A stretch of DNA of 64,000 nt from Pyrinomonadaceae bacterium (GTDB lineage Bacteria; Acidobacteriota; Blastocatellia; Pyrinomonadales; Pyrinomonadaceae). Below, one piece after another: positions 51,974-60,335 of the stretch (its first letter is position 1; each line of letters opens with the position of its first letter). The position numbers and the translations under genes are program-made. The notes under the pieces were generated by a model, which saw only the letters and a program-made list of their open reading frames with translations, was not told the DNA's origin and searched no databases. The stretch is taken from contig DASUNM010000023.1 of the NCBI GenBank assembly GCA_036277115.1, forward strand, positions 1,488,001 through 1,552,000. Reading direction: 5' to 3'.

Positions 51974-53899
51974 TTATTTAATCCAGCGGTCGTACCAAAC
52001 ACTCACATTTAGCAATGCCCAAAGGTGCGCGCTCCAGTCCTGTCGTTCGCGCCGATGCTCGTCCGCCAGCTGCTCGACGAATTTGTAATCAAAGAAATTT
52101 CGGCCTCGCATGCGCGAACTCATGATCAGTTGCACCAGCTCGTCAGCTTGCGGTCCGCGAAACCATTCGCGAGCCGGCGCCCCGAAGCCGCGCTTGGGTT
52201 TGTAAAGCAAGTCCTTCGGCAGAATCGCTTCAAGTGCGCGCTTGAGAATGTGCTTACCGGTCGTGCCCTTCACTTTAAGATCGCGTGGCAAGCCCAGCGC
52301 GTACTCAATTAAATGATGATCGAGAAAAGGCACGCGCGCCTCCACCGATGTCGCCATCGTGATCTTATCGACCCTCATCAGCAGAAGCTCCGGCAGGCGC
52401 AGTTTTAATTCGAGATATGTCATTCGGGCCGCGAAATCTGAATCGGGCCGTTCGCGCGCGATGTGATCCAGGTATTGCCGCACGACGTCGTGAGTCGATA
52501 ATCCGTTGTGACGCGCGCGCAGTTCTGCAGAGAGCACTTTCGGCTTCGTCGTTTCGTCGAACACACCAACGCCGCCCCAAAACAGTGCTTGATCCTTCCC
52601 GAGACGCCGGATCAACTCACCGGCTTTTTGTTTCTTAAACGTCTTCTGCGCGAGGGGAACCGCCACCGCGGCCGCCGCCCGACGCGCCGCCAAAGGCGCC
52701 CGCTCGGCATAACGCCAGAACCTCTCTTCAATCCGCAAATACGTTCCGAACCAATCATAGCCGCCGAAGATTTCGTCAGAGCCTTCGCCCACCTGCACTA
52801 CGATTGTTCCCGAGTCGCGCGCAAGTTTGGAAACGTAATAAAGCGGCACGCAGACCGGATCGGCGATGGGCTCGTCCTGATGAAAGACGAGTTCGGGAAG
52901 AAACTTCTCCATCTCGTCACGGCCGATGATCACTTCGTGATGGTCGGTGTTGTAGCGTTTCGAGAGCGCGCGCGCAGCTTCCAACTCGTTCAATTCTTCC
53001 GTGTCGTGGAAACCGACCGTAAAAGTGCGCACGGGCTGCGTCATCAACTCAGACATCAAAGCGACGTTCGCTGAAGAGTCCACGCCACCGGAAAGAAAGA
53101 CGCCGAATGGCACATCGGCCATCATGCGTTTCTTGATCGAGTCGCGCAGCAACTCGAGAATTCTCTGTTGATGTTCTTCTTCCGAAACGCCGGCGACGGT
53201 CGACTGAGGAGGCAGCGCGTCCCAGTACTGCGTCAGGCGCGTTTCACCATTACGCTCGACCACCAGCATGTGGCCCGCCGGTATTTTCTGAATGCCACGA
53301 AAAAGGGTGTGGGGCGCGGGCGTCGTCAGGAGCGTGAGATAGTGATAGAGGGCTTCTTCGTTGACCTCAGCCGTGACTGCCGGATGTTGCAGGATGGCTT
53401 TGATTTCAGACGCGAAGATGAAGCGGCCATCAGTCTGGTAAAAGTAAAGCGGCTTCACGCCCGCCCGATCGCGCGCCAGCACCAGCCGTTCGCGATCCGC
53501 ATCCCAAATCGCAATCCCGAAATCACCTTCGATGTCCTGAACAAAGTCGAGCTCGCGCTCTTCGTAGAGATGAAGAATCGTCTCGGAATCGGTGCGCGAC
53601 GCGTAGGTGTGACCGCGTTGTTCTAATCCCTCGCGCAACGCCGCGTGGTTGTAAATCTCTCCATTGAAAACCAGCCAGACTCGATCCGTACAAGCGCGCA
53701 TCGGTTGATGACCGGCTTCTGAGAGATCGATGATCGACAAACGGCGAAATCCAAAACCGCCACGAGCATCGTCGAAAACCAGCTCACCGGAGTCATCCGG
53801 CCCGCGGTGGGTCATCACGTCGCGCATCGACACGAGTAGCTCGCGCCCGACATTGCCGCGCGCCGCGCCGTATTCCCAGACTCCGCAGATGCCACACAT
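51974..53899 (-). CDS. asnB: Asparagine synthase-type glutamine amidotransferase (second copy)
   Basis: A 641-residue paralogue of the protein at 36278-38224. It starts MCGICGVWEYG with Cys2 as nucleophile and includes LVFNGEIYNHAALRE. The PP-loop is GVFLSGGVDSSANVAL (about 256-271). The C-terminus has KPKRGFGAPAREWFRG. The two copies differ widely in sequence and probably amidate different acceptors. Uronate amidation is favoured by the adjacent formyltransferase, lyase and UDP-sugar dehydrogenase, but ordinary asparagine synthesis cannot be excluded. The ATG follows directly after a heptad array. Confidence 0.92.
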   Translation of the reverse strand: MCGICGVWEYGAARGNVGRELLVSMRDVMTHRGPDDSGELVFDDARGGFGFRRLSIIDLSEAGHQPMRACTDRVWLVFNGEIYNHAALREGLEQRGHTYASRTDSETILHLYEERELDFVQDIEGDFGIAIWDADRERLVLARDRAGVKPLYFYQTDGRFIFASEIKAILQHPAVTAEVNEEALYHYLTLLTTPAPHTLFRGIQKIPAGHMLVVERNGETRLTQYWDALPPQSTVAGVSEEEHQQRILELLRDSIKKRMMADVPFGVFLSGGVDSSANVALMSELMTQPVRTFTVGFHDTEELNELEAARALSKRYNTDHHEVIIGRDEMEKFLPELVFHQDEPIADPVCVPLYYVSKLARDSGTIVVQVGEGSDEIFGGYDWFGTYLRIEERFWRYAERAPLAARRAAAAVAVPLAQKTFKKQKAGELIRRLGKDQALFWGGVGVFDETTKPKVLSAELRARHNGLSTHDVVRQYLDHIARERPDSDFAARMTYLELKLRLPELLLMRVDKITMATSVEARVPFLDHHLIEYALGLPRDLKVKGTTGKHILKRALEAILPKDLLYKPKRGFGAPAREWFRGPQADELVQLIMSSRMRGRNFFDYKFVEQLADEHRRERQDWSAHLWALLNVSVWYDRWIK

Positions 53900-53902
53900 C
53901 GT

Positions 53903-53971
53903 AAGTTTCGAGTTTCGAGTTCCGAGTTGGAGCTTGCCGAGTTAACTCGAAACTCGGAACTCGGAACTCGG
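53903..53971. repeat. Heptad repeat locus E, facing inverted arms
   Basis: Left (53903-53930): AAGTTTC, GAGTTTC, GAGTTCC, GAGTTGG. Right (53944-53971): AACTCGA, AACTCGG, AACTCGG, AACTCGG. The right arm is the inverse of the left. It supplies the C-terminal codons of the formyltransferase and the leader of asnB. Confidence 0.85.
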
Positions 53972-54649
53972 AACCGATTTTGAAAGGCGCTGTTGCGCTA
54001 CATCCTGGAACAACTTCGACATCACGTAATAACGTTTGCCGGATCCATCGTTGACTTGAAACGACTCTTCTTCCTGCTGAAGCTTTTCGAGCGCGCGTCG
54101 ATAAAGCCGCGCGTCGCAATCGAACAGATACTGCTTCGCTTCAGCGGTCGTCTGACAGTGCGAAACGTCCACTGTTTCAGACAGAACAATGCGCGCGCCG
54201 GTATCGATTCCCGCGTCAACAAAGAAAACTGAAATGCCGGTCGGATCGCCTTGCACGAGCGACCATTCCATCACGCTTCGTCCACGATACTTCGGCAGAA
54301 GGCCAATGTGCGCGTTTAGAATTCCCAGACGAAAACATTCAATCGTAGCGCTCGAATAGATGCTTCCAGATTTGTGCAAGCCAACGTCGAGCTCTAGCTC
54401 CTGCAGTCGCGAAATGGTCTCGCGATCGTCCAGCGGCTTGCGAAAGGTAACAACGGCGCGCTTACCGACGAGCTTAAGTGATTTCCTCCGCCCTGATTTC
54501 GCCACAAAGCGCGCGACATGTTCAAACAATCCACCGTCGATGCCCAACGGCGCGAGTAAAACGAACACTTCTGCACCCGGCAGGCCTCTGGCTTCGTCGT
54601 AGATCTTCAACGCGGCGGGAAGCGAATTTGCCAGTATGCCGATCCGCAT
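53942..54649 (-). CDS. Formyltransferase-family protein (sugar N-formyltransferase-like)
   Basis: A 235-residue enzyme of the formyltetrahydrofolate-dependent transferase fold. The catalytic set is N112 and H114 (NAHIGLLPKYRG) and D149 (VDAGIDTG). The N-terminus MRIGILANSLPAALKIYDEA is the first Rossmann strand. Relatives in glycan loci transfer formyl groups to 4-amino sugar nucleotides, which fits here, but an aminotransferase is not visible. The sequence is shorter than tRNA formyltransferase and lacks its C-terminal domain. The last eleven residues (SVPSSEFRVSS) are translated heptad repeat, so the natural end is unknown. Confidence 0.85.
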   Translation of the reverse strand: MRIGILANSLPAALKIYDEARGLPGAEVFVLLAPLGIDGGLFEHVARFVAKSGRRKSLKLVGKRAVVTFRKPLDDRETISRLQELELDVGLHKSGSIYSSATIECFRLGILNAHIGLLPKYRGRSVMEWSLVQGDPTGISVFFVDAGIDTGARIVLSETVDVSHCQTTAEAKQYLFDCDARLYRRALEKLQQEEESFQVNDGSGKRYYVMSKLFQDVAQQRLSKSVPSSEFRVSS

Positions 54650-54656
54650 GAATAGG

Positions 54657-55316
54657 TTATGACCAGGAGTTAAGTGCGCGCGCGTAAAGTGCGAACCAGG
54701 AAATCAAAAGCCACCCGTGCTGCGATTCGGGGCGCCAGTTCACGGGTAGCAACTCGTAATAGTAGTTCAGCGCATCGAGGAACCTCAAATCAGTCGCAGT
54801 TGCAGCATGGACGCTGATCAAATTCAGTTTCAGCAACAAATCATCAGGATTCACGGCGCCAGCTGAATTGCTTTCGATGCGCGCGCGGTCGGCGGTCATC
54901 AAGCGCATCAGCACATACTCACGAATGGCGTCCTCAGGCGGAAACGAAAAGTTCAGCGGCCACGCATATCTCTCCACCAACGGATCGAACGCAGCTTCGG
55001 GCGAGCCGGTCCTTACTCTGAGCTGATCCCAAAAATTATCCAGCGATGGGTGCTGGGCCCGCGGCATAGTTTTGGTTCCATGCAAAGCGAGCACTCGTAA
55101 AGAAGTGAGACACTCGGTATCAGCCGCGACCCACTCGGCGGGCGATGAAAAAGGAGTCAGGCTTGAGACTCGAGTCGGATGATCGAGCAGAAGCTCTTTG
55201 ATCGAGGTCAGGAAGAAGCCTGCGTCTCCGAACGTTTCCGGATCAAATCGGTTAACGCGCTCGCGTACTTCATTGAGACGTCGAGACACCGCTGTCGAAA
55301 TTAGCTCTTTGTTCAT
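54657..55316 (-). CDS. Uncharacterised protein in the polysaccharide locus
   Basis: A 219-residue soluble, mostly helical protein. It contains SRRLNEVRERVNRFDPETFG, WVAADTECLTSLRVLALHG and a Trp/Tyr-rich end YYELLPVNWRPESQHGWLLI. No membrane segment or signal is evident. I recognise no family. Its ATG overlaps the stop of the deacetylase-like gene (ATGA at 55313-55316) and it ends 8 bases before the formyltransferase start, so it belongs to the same transcription unit and may assist one of those enzymes. Confidence 0.75.
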   Translation of the reverse strand: MNKELISTAVSRRLNEVRERVNRFDPETFGDAGFFLTSIKELLLDHPTRVSSLTPFSSPAEWVAADTECLTSLRVLALHGTKTMPRAQHPSLDNFWDQLRVRTGSPEAAFDPLVERYAWPLNFSFPPEDAIREYVLMRLMTADRARIESNSAGAVNPDDLLLKLNLISVHAATATDLRFLDALNYYYELLPVNWRPESQHGWLLISWFALYARALNSWS

Positions 55317-56461
55317 TGCGGCTGCCGGGTCTTAATCGTGAAACGGCCGGACTGCAAATCGTCGGCAATTTCGGTAAGCGTTACGCAACGAATGTCTGCA
55401 GCGGTCGCCACATCGCTCACAAATTGCTCGATGTGCGAAAAGTCGTGCAGGTCTTTGGTGTGATTCTCGAGAATCACCGGCACATCTTTTAAGCCGCTGG
55501 CCCGCGCCCGGCGGCGAATCGATTCAAGCATCTCGGTCATCAGCGAGTAATCCAGTTGCGCTAGATCCGAAATCAGATGGCGCCCGATCACGTAGGGCAC
55601 AATTCCCTTGTCGTAAACGCGTCGCCAAGTCGAATCATGACTGGTCTGCGCCCATTCGTGACCATACGTTTTGACTGAGCGGGCGGAAGCCTTCGAATCG
55701 TCTGCAGATGAAGCTCGATTCTTCAATCTTGCGAACAGCTTTCCGACATGGTGCTGCAAAGTGCTGCGACGCGAGCCATAAAAATGGTTCGTCGGCAAGC
55801 ATACAATCGGTTCCGGTTTGTCAGAGACCTGGCGCGCGTCCGACATCACCGGATAGTACGGCAGGAAGTCTTCTTCGCAATTTGAGTAGTCGAGTTCGAT
55901 GCGGCGGGTCTGGTAGCGCACGCCTCCGACGATGCTCATGTCGAACACGATCCCAAAATCCGCCAGCAGGGTAAGCATGAAAGGCGACGGCGCGATGCAC
56001 CACGAGCCGGAACGAAAGGAAACTGAAGCGTAATTTGGATCAACCGGCCGCAGCAGATTTTCGAGATATTGTTTGCCGCGTTCTATTAATGCGCGCGCTT
56101 GTTCGGCAGAGTAGTTAAGAATCGACCAGTCCCCGGTCAGCTTCCACTTGCCATCGATGTACTCGGCGCTGCTCCACTGCGGATGAATGTGCAGTTGCAC
56201 GTCGTGACCCTGACGAAACGTCTCGCGGATCGAGTCGTCCCATTCATCGGCCAGCGCCTGCAACTCTGGATGTGCGTCTTGAAACTCTCGAAAGGTGAGT
56301 TGTTGCAGGACCTCGGCATTGAACGAACCGCGAATTCCATGGGCGTTATAGATCTCGACAAGCTTGCGCATCGGCGCGAACTGCAACTCGTGCGGATCGC
56401 CGGACCCGTCGCCGCTCAGTTCCCAGTCATCCACAAACGCGAGATGAATCGTTGGCTGCAT
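55313..56461 (-). CDS. Polysaccharide deacetylase-like (NodB-fold) protein
   Basis: A 382-residue protein. The N-terminal AFVDDWEL (D11, D12) replaces the TFDD motif of NodB enzymes, and GHDVQLHIHPQW (H91, H93) fits the metal-binding H-x-H type found in some members. SVSFRSGSWCIAPSPFMLTL and VILENHTKDLHDF provide the later motifs. The central part is a long insert. It would remove acetyl groups from glycan, and it is unusual in lacking a signal peptide. It precedes and overlaps the unknown 219-residue gene and follows the lyase by 4 bases, so it belongs with both. Confidence 0.78.
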   Translation of the reverse strand: MQPTIHLAFVDDWELSGDGSGDPHELQFAPMRKLVEIYNAHGIRGSFNAEVLQQLTFREFQDAHPELQALADEWDDSIRETFRQGHDVQLHIHPQWSSAEYIDGKWKLTGDWSILNYSAEQARALIERGKQYLENLLRPVDPNYASVSFRSGSWCIAPSPFMLTLLADFGIVFDMSIVGGVRYQTRRIELDYSNCEEDFLPYYPVMSDARQVSDKPEPIVCLPTNHFYGSRRSTLQHHVGKLFARLKNRASSADDSKASARSVKTYGHEWAQTSHDSTWRRVYDKGIVPYVIGRHLISDLAQLDYSLMTEMLESIRRRARASGLKDVPVILENHTKDLHDFSHIEQFVSDVATAADIRCVTLTEIADDLQSGRFTIKTRQPQ

Positions 56462-56465
56462 TTGT

Positions 56466-58565
56466 TTACTTCAAAAGTTCTTCAATCGAATCCAGGCGTC
56501 CCCGCTCGTGCTCGCCCGCACAGAGCGGCAATAAAAGCCAACGCAACTTCAGCGGCACCGCTGCTTCAACCGCCCAGCTGGCCGTCATCGAACGCTGCTT
56601 TTCGCCGTAATCACGCGAAGTGCATTGCTCTTCGGAGTTCGGCGGTCGCTGAACGTCGAGGGCCTGAACCAACAGGCGCGCACCAGTCTGCGAGTTTTGG
56701 GCGACCATTGCAGATTCATTGTAAGCGCTTAGCTCAAGCCCTGCATTGAAGTGAAAACGCGTGATGAACTGATGTTTGCCGGCGCCGGTGAACTCGTCCT
56801 CGATCAGCCAAAACCGATTCGACCTGTCGAAACGGATTGAGCGACGATGCGTGACCGGTTGAGAGAGTCGCTGATAACCGTCGTGTTCAGCAATGAGGTA
56901 ATCGAACTCGTCGTTCGTTTCCCATTTCAAGACGCGGGGGTGGGCTTCGTCGCCAATGACAAACGGCGTCTTTTCGTCGGTCGTGTTTTGCTCAACGCCA
57001 TCGATTTGAACCGTCGAATGGTACGCGGTCGAGCGAAACAAGTGACGCTCGCGCAAGTCGTGCGTGTAAACGTATGAGCCAGGATCGACGATGAACGAGG
57101 TTCCGCACGCCGAAACTTCGATGCTCAACGCGTTGTTGTGACCGTGCGAGCCGCGACCGTTCAAGCCGCACCCGCTCGCGTTGAATAGCAAATAAAGATC
57201 ATTGTCGCGGAGGATGTAAATCCCGGCATCCGGTAACGCCTGAGATGTTGCCGGCGGCGCGGCAGATAGAGATTCATAGTCGCGCCCGCCTTGCTCGCCG
57301 AGAATCCAAAGAAGTTCTTCGGTACGCGCGCCTCCTGCGCGCTGCATGCCAGAGGCGTGCGAACCCAACGCCGCGTCGGCGATCGCCGCGAGGTACGCAT
57401 GATCATCGCCCGCCCGTTTTACAATCGGTAAGATCTGCCCGCTGTCTGAATCGCCGATCAGCGGCGCTCGCCCGTCCGGTCGCAGGTAAGCGCGCATGTA
57501 ATCCGCCATCGCGCTCAGCTTCTGCCAATACTTCTGCTCGATTTCGATTCCGTTTTCGCGGCACAGAATCAGCGAGTAAAGCAGCAGTTCGAGTTTCAGA
57601 CGATGGTAACCGGTCGAGCTTTCAGAGTCCGCGCCATCGGCCAGAATCTGCTTGTCCATTTCATTCAACAGCTCGCGCAAACCAAATTCGCGCCACGCGC
57701 GCGCAGCTCGCAATTCGGGCAACATGATTCCCATCCAAAGCAGTCCGGCAACGTCGCACATGTAATGGTTGCTGGTGGCGATGTGCGAGTACTCGAGATT
57801 GCGACGAATGTGCGCGCCATGCTGATCGAAGATCATCAGCATCTCTGCCAGCGCATCTTCATCGACAAGTGTTGACGGCAGAAACAAAGCGAACGCGGCA
57901 AGCAGATTCATCGACCGTAGCGCTACTTCCATGGCGCAACTCCAGTTGGCTCCGCGGGCAACGGGATTTTGCTGCCGCCAGCTTCTAAGTTGTCTCAGGA
58001 ACGCAGCCGCAAAATTTTCATCGCTGGAAACAGCGTACGACCGGCCCAGCGTGATCAGATGCGCCAGCCGATTCAGTTCCCAGAGGACCCGAGCGTCCGA
58101 ACCGTCCCCGCGGAACAGGTTGATGTCCGCGTGATAGTCGAGCGGCCAATCAACTCCGGAAAGCGGATCGCGGTTCCAGTTAATCTCTGACGAGCTGAAA
58201 CATTTTTCGCCGAAGCCGAGCAGGGACCAACAATGCTCGTCAGCTATCCGTTTGGCCACGACCAGCAGTTGATCTGTTTCGCGCGGGAACAACTCCTTCT
58301 GCAACGCGGCAGTTTTGGTGGTGTCAACAAAACCAGGAAAAAACTTTGGCGATGAGCGTGCTCGAAAATGTTCGAGGAGTTGCGCGCGCGACAGACGAGC
58401 AAACTCCGGCGTCAAACGCGCCGGTTGATGGTTAAGCTTTTGAAGGCGTTGTCGCTCACGGCGCCGTTGCAGACGAAGGTTGACGCGTCGAAGCGCTTCG
58501 AGCGCAGCGGTCCCTGCGCTGACTTCGCCGCGCAGCATTCGTTTGATTGCTGAGAGTCCCCTCAT
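56466..58565 (-). CDS. Heparinase II/III-like (polysaccharide lyase) protein with repeat-derived insert
   Basis: A 699-residue protein. The helical toroid domain covers about 60-390 (WELNRLAHLITLGRSYAVSS, ATSNHYMCDVAGLLWMGIML). The C-terminal beta-sandwich is the heparinase II/III domain, with the conserved block GRGSHGHNNALSIEVSACG and VDPGSYVYTHDL. Such proteins cut or process uronate-containing polymers by beta-elimination. In biosynthetic loci they are linked with bi-domain oxidoreductases like that at 34041. Residues 401-415 (GSHASGMQRAGGART) are encoded by a 45-base palindromic element inserted in frame. No signal peptide is evident. Confidence 0.87.
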   Translation of the reverse strand: MRGLSAIKRMLRGEVSAGTAALEALRRVNLRLQRRRERQRLQKLNHQPARLTPEFARLSRAQLLEHFRARSSPKFFPGFVDTTKTAALQKELFPRETDQLLVVAKRIADEHCWSLLGFGEKCFSSSEINWNRDPLSGVDWPLDYHADINLFRGDGSDARVLWELNRLAHLITLGRSYAVSSDENFAAAFLRQLRSWRQQNPVARGANWSCAMEVALRSMNLLAAFALFLPSTLVDEDALAEMLMIFDQHGAHIRRNLEYSHIATSNHYMCDVAGLLWMGIMLPELRAARAWREFGLRELLNEMDKQILADGADSESSTGYHRLKLELLLYSLILCRENGIEIEQKYWQKLSAMADYMRAYLRPDGRAPLIGDSDSGQILPIVKRAGDDHAYLAAIADAALGSHASGMQRAGGARTEELLWILGEQGGRDYESLSAAPPATSQALPDAGIYILRDNDLYLLFNASGCGLNGRGSHGHNNALSIEVSACGTSFIVDPGSYVYTHDLRERHLFRSTAYHSTVQIDGVEQNTTDEKTPFVIGDEAHPRVLKWETNDEFDYLIAEHDGYQRLSQPVTHRRSIRFDRSNRFWLIEDEFTGAGKHQFITRFHFNAGLELSAYNESAMVAQNSQTGARLLVQALDVQRPPNSEEQCTSRDYGEKQRSMTASWAVEAAVPLKLRWLLLPLCAGEHERGRLDSIEELLK
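57321..57365. repeat. Palindromic repeat family 4, copy c, inside the lyase gene
   Basis: GGTACGCGCGCCTCCTGCGC then GCTGCATGCCAGAGGCGTGC then GAACC. It is 45 bases long, a multiple of three, and lies between the toroid and sandwich domains of the lyase. Compare 41488-41532 and 51928-51972. Confidence 0.85.
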
Positions 58566-58587
58566 CGAACGTGAGGGAGAAGGTTAA

Positions 58588-58755
58588 CAGGTCAGAACCA
58601 CCTGCGGTAGCGATATGAGGTCAGAACCACCTGCGTTAGCGGGTGGGTTAAGCGGTCAACATAAAGCTTGAGTCCCTTGACCCATCCACTCACGCAGATG
58701 GTACCGACTTCATTACCAACCGCCCGCTATCCGACATATCGGATTCTGACTGCGT
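58588..58755. repeat. Repeat block family 6
   Basis: Two direct units AGGTCAGAACCACCTGCG (58589 and 58618), each followed by GTAGCGATATG or TTAGCGGGTGGGTTA. Then come diverged inverted units (CTTGACCCATCCACTCACGC and ACCGCCCGCTATCCGACAT). No open frame is seen. It lies between the dehydrogenase stop and the lyase start. Confidence 0.7.
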
Positions 58756-58759
58756 GAGC

Positions 58760-60097
58760 TTACAACCTAACAATCCGCGCCTTACTTCCGCGCCGCAAAT
58801 CCCCGTTCAACGCGTTGCGCGTATCGACGACGAGCGGCGCCAGCTCGATCACGCGCGCGTAGTTTATGCCGCTGTGGTCGGTGACGATGACCACGCAATC
58901 AGCCTCGCTAATTTCCCGGTCGTTCAACCCCACAGACGACAAGGGCTCGCCGCCGCTTTCCGTGTGCGCATCGTCGAACCGGATTTCGGCCACGAAGGGA
59001 TCGTGGTAACGAACGTCGCAGCCTTTTAGCCGCAGCCGATCAATGATGGAAAGCGCCGGACTCTCGCGCACGTCGTCGATGTCTTTTTTATACGCCACTC
59101 CGAGCAGCAAAATGCGCGACCCGTTCATCGCCTTGCGTGCGTCGTTTAAGCCGTCCGACACGAGCTGCACCACGTGCTCGGGCATGCGCGAATTCACTTC
59201 CTCGGCCAGGCCGATGAAACGCGAGTCAAAACCGTGTTGCCGCGCTTTCCATGAAAGGTAATGCGGGTCGAGCGGAATGCAGTGGCCGCCGATTCCGGGA
59301 CCGGGATAAAACGGCATGAATCCGAAAGGCTTGGTGGCGGCAGCGCGAATAACTTCCCAAGTGTCGATGCCGAGCGCGTAACACAGCCGCGCCATTTCGT
59401 TCGCCATGCCGATGTTCACCGCGCGAAAGGTGTTTTCCAGAAGCTTGGCGGCTTCCGCCACCCGCGCCGAGCTGACGGCGTGCACGTCGTCGACGATCTG
59501 CCCGTACAGCATCGCGGCCGCTTCAGTCGAATCATCGGTTACGCCGCCGACTACTTTCGGAATGTTGTGCGTCTTGAATTCGGGATTGCCTGGATCGACG
59601 CGCTCAGGCGAGAACGCGAGCAGAAAGTCTTCGTCGAGTTTCAGTCCCGTGCCTTCCAGCATCGGCAACAAAACTTCATCGGTGGTGCCGGGGTACGTGG
59701 TTGACTCGAGAATAATTAGTTGGCCACGACGCAGCCGCTTCTGGATCTCTTCAGCGGCGGCGAGGATGTACGACACATCCGGCTCTTTGGTTTTCCGTAG
59801 CGGCGTGGGCACGCAGATGATGATCGCGTCGCAATCCTTCAACTCGTCGAAATTCGTCGTGGCATGCAGCTTCCCGTTGTCGATTAGCTCTTTGACCTGA
59901 GACGATTCCACATCGCCGATGTAAGATTCGCCGCCGTTTATCTTCGCGGCTTTCTCTTCATCTACTTCGAAGCCTGTTCCGTTGAAGCCGCTGCGCGCGA
60001 ATTCCGTCACCAGCGGCAAACCGACGTAACCCAGACCAATCACACCCACGCGGGCGCGGTGGTTCTTAATTGAATTAATAAGTTCGTTTTTGATCAT
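58760..60097 (-). CDS. UDP-N-acetylhexosamine/UDP-sugar 6-dehydrogenase
   Basis: A 445-residue NAD-dependent enzyme that oxidises the C6 alcohol of a UDP-sugar to a uronate in two steps. The Rossmann turn is GLGYVG at 21-26. The acid loop has LESTTYPGTTDEVLLPMLEG. The catalytic thiol is C273 in GPGIGGHCIPLDPHYLSWKA. Blocks FSPERVDPGNPEF and AEAAKLLENTFRAVNIGMAN fit the WbpA/WecC group acting on UDP-GlcNAc or UDP-ManNAc rather than the UDP-glucose enzyme, but specificity is not certain. It is the first gene of the long minus-strand part of the polysaccharide locus and would supply the uronate that an AsnB-type enzyme could amidate. Confidence 0.92.
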   Translation of the reverse strand: MIKNELINSIKNHRARVGVIGLGYVGLPLVTEFARSGFNGTGFEVDEEKAAKINGGESYIGDVESSQVKELIDNGKLHATTNFDELKDCDAIIICVPTPLRKTKEPDVSYILAAAEEIQKRLRRGQLIILESTTYPGTTDEVLLPMLEGTGLKLDEDFLLAFSPERVDPGNPEFKTHNIPKVVGGVTDDSTEAAAMLYGQIVDDVHAVSSARVAEAAKLLENTFRAVNIGMANEMARLCYALGIDTWEVIRAAATKPFGFMPFYPGPGIGGHCIPLDPHYLSWKARQHGFDSRFIGLAEEVNSRMPEHVVQLVSDGLNDARKAMNGSRILLLGVAYKKDIDDVRESPALSIIDRLRLKGCDVRYHDPFVAEIRFDDAHTESGGEPLSSVGLNDREISEADCVVIVTDHSGINYARVIELAPLVVDTRNALNGDLRRGSKARIVRL

Positions 60098-60206
60098 GAA
60101 ATTGTCTTAGCAGCAGAGCCTGAATTCATAAAGGCAGGAAATGAACGAGTCACCCAAGCGTAATGAGCAGCGCCATCAGAGTCAAGGTTCGGCTGGCGAG
60201 CGCTTC

Positions 60207-60292
60207 GCCCCTCCCCACGTGTGGGGAGGGGTTGGGGTGGGGTTAAGGCGCAGCCAACCTCTCCCTTCCCGCTCTCAACTTGCGGAGAGGGG
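60207..60292. repeat. Palindromic repeat family 5, copy c
   Basis: CCCCTCCCCACGTGTGGGGA continuing GGGGTTGGGGTGGGGTTA faces AACCTCTCCCTTCCCGCTCT continuing CAACTTGCGGAGAGGG. It lies in the gap between divergent genes (60098-60335), where no other feature is seen. Confidence 0.75.
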
Positions 60293-60335
60293 GTCTGGCT
60301 GATTTCATTTACTTTTCCTCGCGCGCAAATCGATA

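Noticed and set aside
51916-52002. Longer N-terminus for the flippase
   Set aside because: The extension is the translation of a family-4 palindrome and part of the asnB 3' end.
52508-53074. A 188-codon plus-strand frame
   Set aside because: Antisense to the second asnB gene; no domain or ribosome site.
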